This document shows positions 57,701 through 64,000 of a stretch of DNA of 64,000 nt, piece after piece; within the stretch, counting starts at the first letter, position 1, and each line of letters starts with the position of its first letter. Under the pieces are notes generated by a model. The model did not search any database, was not told where the DNA came from, and saw only the letters and a list, made by a program, of their open reading frames with translations. Source of the stretch: Membranipora membranacea (Eukaryota > Bryozoa > Gymnolaemata > Cheilostomatida > Membraniporidae); NCBI GenBank assembly GCA_914767715.1, contig OU612066.1:8871001-8935000 (forward strand), in the 5' to 3' direction. The position numbers and the translations under genes are program-made.

Positions 57701-60546
57701 GCCTTTCTGCTTTTATTCTGGCAACACAGCAGCATTAACGGGAGATAACCAATATATCATTATGAATACATTTCATTAGGAGTTTTCCTATATACATATG
57801 CAACTGCTAACAACACAGAGGAGAAGAGTAAATTACCTTAATAAATAAGTAAATATATTATTTATACCTATACTTTTATAAATAAATGTATTATTATTAT
57901 AATTATTACCTTTCTGATGATAGGGTCATCAGTGGTAGTGACGCTATGGAAGGTCTTATTCATTCTCAGTAGTTTCTTCTCACTTCTAGTATTGATTCGG
58001 TCAAACTTCTTATCATAGACTCCTAGAGCACCAGCCACATACCTGGTAGAATGAATACAACACAATAGACAGTTTTCTGAGCTCTGATTTAGGCCTCAAT
58101 TTTGAGTTGTCCTCTCTGCAGTTTGGTGCTTTTAACCGATGCCGCATAGGAAAAACGTGCTGAAAAGAGGGTTATCTTCAAAACCGCTTATAATAGGATA
58201 AAAATTATTTTTGATTCAGAATCTGCAGCATTGAAAACTCATATGGACATAGTTTGGGAAATAATTTTAGTATTTGGATAGTCAATTATAGCATTTTCCG
58301 CCTGTTTTGCGGACAATTTGGCAGAATCTTTCATGAGTTTCGTCACTAAAATTAAGATTTATCAACATTCAAGCCTCCAATGATTTGGAAACCCTGTCTC
58401 ACAGGGTTTTCAATGGTGCAGACTCTGAATCAAAAATCATTTTTATCCTAACATGAGCGGTTTTCAATATAACCCTCTTTCAGCAGGTTTTTCTTATGCG
58501 GCGTGGGTTAAAAGTACCAAACTGGAGAGAGGACAACTCCGAATAGAGGCATATATAGGAACTCAGAAAACTGTCTATTAAAACTTTGAGCTTGACCAAC
58601 TATCAGTCATTTATATAGGACACCCCCTTGGATCTTGGCAGAGCCTCTCCCGAAGCAGAGATGGATGGAAACAATTGATTCAAAGAAGAAAGACGTTATC
58701 ATCGGCCACGATGGACAGCTAACTACAATATCTTTCAACTGGAGATAGGATTACCAGTATTAATAAAGCAAAAGTAATACAAGCTATAACAAATAAACTC
58801 ACAGATCTTCTCCTTCAATCTTAGTAGGAAGGTTAAGTTTTTGCAGACGAGTGAAGTCCATATCCTCGAGTACCTCCCAGGTCTCCTGTACTCTGACAGA
58901 GGCGTCGCGGTTCTTATGCTGATTATGTTGGTTTCTGCGATTATCGTGCATAGCCTTACCATAATTCTTCTGCCATATACGCTGTTGCCTCATACGGTCC
59001 CTGAGGAGAACACAAAAATTTTGCTGAATAAATTTATGTCATTTTTTCAACAGAGCAAATTGTCAATGCTAGATTAAGGAGCCATTTGCTCTAATTTTCA
59101 CACTTCATTGTTTACACTATATTGTTCAATCTATATGTTCTCGCATAACCATACTATAGTGGTACCAGCAGGAAAAACTGCATAGCATGAACATGAGCCA
59201 ATTTATTGTCATTGTATAATAACAGAAAGCCGTTACCACTTTATAACTGTACAGGCAGAACAGGACATTACTAAATTTCCTTACTATATCGCAAGCCAGG
59301 ATTTTCACTTCCACAATAATAATCGATTGCATTTAAGTATTCTATTTATGGAGCGTCAATCATGCCAGCTTGTCTGTCTTGACATGGCATTGTCAACTAC
59401 TACATCAATAATAAATAAAAAAAACGTACCTCTCTCTGTTCTTCTGTGTCTTAGACAGAACCTCCTGCTTAGCCGCGGCAGCAGCAGCCTTCTTTTCTCT
59501 CTGCTGTCTTTGCTGTATTTAAAAAAAAACAATGCGTATATAATACTCCAAAAAATAAAAGATCATGAACAAGTGGTACGGTTTACTAGACACAAGGACA
59601 ACTTGCAAGTAGTTTGAAGGTAGTACATTTGAAGAGTCACTAAAGATGGAGCCAAGATTCGACATCAACTGAATTACGGAATCTTGCATCATTATAGGCT
59701 GAATGACTAGTAAATTAGAACTAATTGTCATACTAACTAGGTTGAATTTAAATCTGCTCCTCTGGTAGGCTGGTCTTTGAGCTCGGCTAGTATCAACAAG
59801 TTGGAAGCTGCTCTCATCCTCATCATGGAAGTATGCATACTGCTGCATACCACTACCAAAAGCCGACGAGTACTTGTCTACAAAGAGTATCATCCTTATA
59901 TTTTATTCTTTCAAGTTATCCATATTTGACAATTCTTAATGCTGATGCACTGGAAAAAAACTGAGATGTTTCAATTCATATCGTGTAAGTGTAGCACTTG
60001 CGGATTTGACTGATGATTAATTGTTCAAAATGGATTCCGCTCTAGCCATCGCCGCCCTAGATCTTGCGCAATAATGGTCATCGGTATAAATTGTGAGGTC
60101 GAGCTAATTTGAAGCTTTGCTATCAGTATCACCTTCAGTCGCGGATTTGGGGTTTTGTTATTTTAGAAAGTGAACTCGGAGTACTTACGTTGATACCGCC
60201 TGTCTTGATATGTAGGTCCAAACCAGTCGCATATCTGATAAACATAATAATACAAACATTAATAATAATGATAAATAAAATAGGGGTTGGGAGGCATTCA
60301 ATATCCATCACATATTGCTTGTAGGGTTGCAGATGAGGTACAATCAAAGCACACCTACTCGAGTAGACTTAGCTTAGAGTAGCAGTAGAGTAGTCGTCAT
60401 AAAAATCATCAATCACTACTTACCTTCCCCAACCTATCTCCTTTAGAAAAAGGTTGATAAGGCATGTCTTTGAACTGCTTGGGTAGTTGACAAGGTCCCC
60501 ATCCTCCAGGGTTGTCTTGGATTGCTGGTGGAACAAATCTGGCCAT
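54790..60546 (-). CDS. EIF3D: Eukaryotic translation initiation factor 3 subunit D, 13 exons, complete
   Basis: Exons: 60546-60424, 60234-60189, 59877-59738, 59512-59430, 59000-58803, 58042-57910, 57563-57419, 56964-56834, 56632-56538, 56300-56171, 55749-55607, 55412-55220, 54891-54790. All phases join to 553 residues; human eIF3d has 548. It starts [19 protein letters not shown], then [14 protein letters not shown] and [21 protein letters not shown] basic Ala/Lys linker follows ([12 protein letters not shown]). The core has [58 protein letters not shown] and ENAWGILRC. The tail is Asp/Glu/Ser-rich, as in the family. eIF3d is the cap-binding subunit of eIF3, working at the 43S complex. Intron 5 carries a MITE with long inverted arms. 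Confidence 0.97.
57134..57162. repeat. Short perfect hairpin in eIF3d intron 7
   Basis: CCCTCTCTGAA and TTCAGAGAGGG pair over 11 bp around a 7-base loop. Confidence 0.7.
58068..58575. mobile_element. MITE with roughly 170-bp inverted arms in eIF3d intron 5
   Basis: The ends GACAGTTTTCTGAG and CTCAGAAAACTGTC are perfect inverted repeats, flanked by TA on both sides (58066-58067 and 58576-58577). The similarity runs inward for about 170 bp per arm (shared TTGTCCTCTCT, CCGCATA, GAGGGTTAT and GATTCAGA). The unpaired centre is about 150 bp. TA target sites and long arms suggest a Tc1/mariner-type or related non-autonomous element. Its transcript could form a long hairpin within the eIF3d pre-mRNA. 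Confidence 0.8.
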
Positions 60547-60974
60547 GATCTTGTATTTTTTTCTCACAGTGAAATATTTTTTATTCCCCCCTTGTTTAAA
60601 ATGTGGCAAGGACTAACAGACAGATACGGAAACAGTGATATGACCCAGAAGTTGTATTCTCTTGTTTAGCATATGGTCCTCATCAAGTATGGATGGTCAT
60701 GAATTCCTTCCAATAATAGTCCTCAGAACCAGGTTAGGATGGCCGCCTCACACATCTTATAGTATAGCTAGAACGCGTAGTCAATAGGACTAGTTTGACC
60801 TACAATAATGTATGAATCTCTGCATTGAAGAATGGAACAAAACATTTTCATGGTGGCCATTTCCAAAGACTTGTGAACTGGTGTTGAGCAAAAGTCATCC
60901 AATATTTATAGATATACATGAATGCAGTTTGATGGTATAATGAACAGCACCATCATTGGACTCTTACCTTAGTT
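60547..60974. promoter_or_regulatory. Shared divergent promoter region of eIF3d and CNOT3
   Basis: Only 428 bp separate the two start codons, which face away from each other. No TATA box stands at a suitable place on either side. Transcription start sites cannot be seen. Head-to-head housekeeping pairs usually share one promoter, and I infer that here. Confidence 0.6.
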
Positions 60975-63407
60975 ATGGCAGACAAAAGACGTTTGCAAGG
61001 TGAGATATATGAGCTTGTAGGCCCACTCCATACGTATCAATTGAGACTGTCCTGCTGCTGTGGTGTGAGTGTGACTGCCCATCTAAATTCCATTTGCCTG
61101 GGTATGATGATAGCTCATATTCTGTCCCAATCAAAGATATTTTTGCATTTTGCAATCCTGATTTCCATACTACATGGCTGGGGCACTTGGTTTAAGTAGT
61201 TAGTAAGAGAGAGTTGCCACACACACCATTTGAATTTTGAATTGAATGAATGGGGTTCAAAATGATTCATGAATATATATGTCGAAGCAGAGAGCAAGAT
61301 CAAATTTAGCAAAGCCTAGTGCACCTCTTTGTGTTTACTAACATCATGTATGGCAATGACAGTAATTTATTCATAATGAAAAGTTATCATGTTTTCTCTG
61401 AGTGAGGGTATCAGATGGTGAGTTTAGACATCCTCAAAGTCAAACTGGTTCCATTTTATTTGAGTTCCATTTGAGTCATGACATCTGATGCAGAACACTT
61501 GTGTAGTATAATAAAGTTGACACCCAGAAGATTGTTGTGTGCGCAATGCTCTCACACCACCACTTGTATACACTGATGCAAGCCATGGGCCTGTGCAGGG
61601 TAAATAAATGAACTATGAGTGAAACTTGGCAGGCGTGTGTGAGATATAAGTTGGCTGACGCATCATTAATCTTATAAGAACCACTTGGTAGTCACATAGG
61701 CCTAACATCAGTTCTCACATTTTCTCTTTACAGCTGAGATCGAGCGTTGTCACAAAAAAGTGCAAGAGGGCTGTGACGTTTTCGATGATATTTGGGACAA
61801 GTTCAACACTGCACCGAGTTTAAATCAAAAAGAGAAGTTTGAAGCGGATCTGAAACGTGAAATAAAGAAGTTACAGGTAAGCATAGATTATTGCACACCC
61901 TGTTTCACCATATTTTTGAGACCTTGTAATCACTTGCATGTTAAGGACTTAATAATAATAATATATGTACTTTATTGCTATTCAAGGCCCCTTTTCGTGG
62001 CAAATGGCAAATATGTTTACAGTAGAATAAAAATTATCACATCTATTAGCGCACTCCTGTACGAGGTAGTAGTTGGCAAGCTGGGCTATTGTCCGGAGAG
62101 CTCACCTCCTTAAGCAGCATGGGTAGTGACCGGGACTTGATTGTTATGGTGTTCTAATACGACAGGATACTGTCATGAAGCATGTACTTCAACTTCATAC
62201 GTGTCCAAACATATAAGGTCAATTGTGCAGGACCGATTTGCTTTTAGTTACACTAGTTGTCAACCGCTTACTCATTATGGTCATGTTTTTGTCACCACAG
62301 AGGTTAAGAGACCAAATAAAAACATGGCTGAACATGAACGATATCCGGGACAAAGCTCCGCTACAGGAGAACAGGAAAAAGATAGAAAATGTAAGTTTGG
62401 AAAAGATAATACTAGGATACAGCATTCTACATGAATGTGAGGCCTAAAGCTTGACATCATGTTGAACATGAAGATATAAGTTTAAAATTGGTATTGATGC
62501 ACACATCCCTGGCATTAAAAGTTATTCTTCTACCGAATAAAAATGGAATATAGGCTATATATATTGCTCAAGCTCTAAGGTGGGCCTAGATTTTTCGCTC
62601 CTGCTTAGAGTCTGCCATCTTGCATTCAGCCTTAAATCTTTCTTTGTGGCTGACTCATTTTTAGTGTTATGAACACTTCCTTTATTTGCATCACTAATTT
62701 GACCAATCCTCTTCACAAATAGCCTCATTTGTCACATCACTGTCAACACTGTAAAATAATTGCTGAATGAAATGTCTTTTCTTTCAAGCGGATGGAAAGA
62801 TTCAAAGTGGTCGAAAAAGAGACCAAAACAAAAGCCTACTCCAAAGAAGGATTAGGTGCCAGTACTAAGTTAGACCCAGCTGCCAAAGAGAAGCGTGAGG
62901 TCGAGCATTGGATACAAGAAGCAATAAAAGAACTAGAATCCCAAACGGACCAATTTGAGAGTGCAAAAGAGTCAATAGAGACTAGTGGTAGCAAGAAGAA
63001 AAACAAAAATGATAAAAATGTAAGTCACTTGCACAAGATAGGCCCTATATTATCATGTGTAAATATTCTGTTTTCTATGTCTTTTTGGTTTTTAAGATGA
63101 ATTATTATCTCACTCTGTTGTTGTAAGTATGTTCCGCTGTTTCCATCTTCTAAATTCAAGCTCAAGTAATATCATCTGTTAAGAGAATACTTGCAACAGA
63201 TCATGGCAGTTTGGATTTCCTCCCATTATTTGACTTGTACGTGTCATGTTATATTACCCGTGTTTTAGTTTTGTTGTTTCAATAACTTTTTAGAAAGGTG
63301 AGCGACTAGAAGAGTTGAAAAATAACATAGAGCGACACCGCTTCCACATCACATCACTAGAAACACTATTGCGGATGTTAAACAACGATGCAATAGATGT
63401 GAAACAG
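60975..63407 (+). CDS. CNOT3: CCR4-NOT complex subunit 3, first five exons (gene runs past the window)
   Basis: Exons: 60975-60999, 61734-61876, 62301-62390, 62789-63019, 63294-63407. Phases join, giving the first 201 residues. It starts [20 protein letters not shown], then [30 protein letters not shown], and [20 protein letters not shown] with GLG. This is the Not3-type N-terminal coiled-coil domain, and the order and spacing match CNOT3 of other animals. Exon 5 ends KQ at a GTATGT donor, so the NOT-box and C-terminal parts must lie beyond 64000. CNOT3 is a scaffold of the deadenylase complex that shortens poly(A) tails and links codon optimality to mRNA decay. Intron 2 holds a truncated family C SINE. 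Confidence 0.95.
62048..62140 (-). repeat. tRNA-derived SINE, family C, truncated copy 2
   Basis: About 92 bp match 15080-15170 (AGCGCACTCCTGTAC, GGCTATTGTCC, GAGAGCTCACCTCCTT and GCAGCATGGGTAGTGACCGG). The tRNA-like head beyond the B box is missing. It lies in CNOT3 intron 2, antisense to it. Confidence 0.75.
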
Positions 63408-64000
63408 GTATGTAAAGGATCTGCATCTAAGCAGTATATTATAGGTACTGAGGAAGGTGACTGGGTATTGTGCAATTATCAGTAAACCCCAGACTTGGTC
63501 TTAGGCAGCTGTTGTGGATTGATGACAAAAGTACATTATAGCAATTTATACATTGCTCAGCAAAACTTTCCACAGAATTAGCTAAGCTACCTACACCATT
63601 AAAATATTGATTATGACATACATATTTTAAATATCCTTAAAAACAAATGAAAATAGGTGATCCAGTGATGACAAATTGCACTAAAATTAACCTAAGCGTA
63701 AATATTTCATGCCAAAAATCACAAAGGAAGCCTGATATATGACAGGGAGGCACGGTTTGATAATTGTAAATAAAATTACCACTGATTATTACTTATTTAT
63801 GTTATGACTAATGATGGAGGTGAAGGCTTGGTTGCCAGATCCAAGTTATTTCTCTGTATAGCCATGCACTTCCCTCAAAACTAAAGAAAGCTGGAACAAC
63901 CATATGCTCATTATGCAGTTATCTAACTGACCTATTTATATGGAGAGTTTGCAAAAAAAATCAGTTTCCTTGATCTATCAGTTGTGCATTGTATAGCCTC
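63408..64000 (+). other. CNOT3 intron 5, open at the window end
   Basis: AT-rich intron sequence after the GTATGT donor at 63408. No further CNOT3 exon was recognised before the window closes. Confidence 0.6.

Overview
This window is nuclear DNA of an animal. It is AT-rich, with split genes, short GT-AG introns (about 100 to 1800 bp), tRNA-derived SINEs, non-autonomous hAT elements and a dead LINE. A caspase catalytic domain, a 7TM receptor, an SPA17-type RIIa protein, eIF3d and CNOT3 together point to a metazoan. Nothing looks vertebrate. A sponge, cnidarian or other marine invertebrate is plausible, but the species cannot be told from the sequence. All exon models were built by hand from splice sites, reading phase and family motifs, so boundaries could be off by a base.

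Layout. 1-5.9 kb: repeats, two hAT-type elements with 8-bp target duplications, and an exon-1 fragment of an asteroid-type nuclease gene. 5.9-11.6 kb (minus): a complete 9-exon ASTE1-like gene. 11.6-18.5 kb: LINE remnant, SINEs and direct repeats. 18.6-26.2 kb (plus): a 10-exon seven-transmembrane receptor of cAMP-receptor/GPR157 type. 27.9-32.2 kb (minus): a decayed four-exon ASTE1 paralogue and a further exon-1 fragment, with SINEs between. 35.2-37.3 kb (plus): a DH-PH RhoGEF in one exon. 38.3-44.6 kb (plus): an SPA17-like RIIa protein enlarged by repeated IQ cassettes. 45.4-46.7 kb (plus): a possible small unknown gene. 48.1-51.6 kb (plus): an ankyrin-repeat protein ending in a complete caspase-type p20/p10 domain. 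52.3-53.6 kb (plus): a two-exon protein I do not recognise. 54.8-60.5 kb (minus): complete 13-exon eIF3d. 61.0 kb to the window end (plus): the first five exons of CNOT3.

The genes do not form one pathway. The links I can see are local. eIF3d and CNOT3 are divergent, with 428 bp between start codons, and probably share a promoter. The asteroid family has at least one intact and three broken loci within 30 kb. The SPA17-like gene has grown by duplicating a DPEVE-plus-IQ unit. The most unusual protein is the ankyrin-caspase fusion, in which ankyrin repeats stand where CARD or DED prodomains usually sit and all the key caspase residues are kept.
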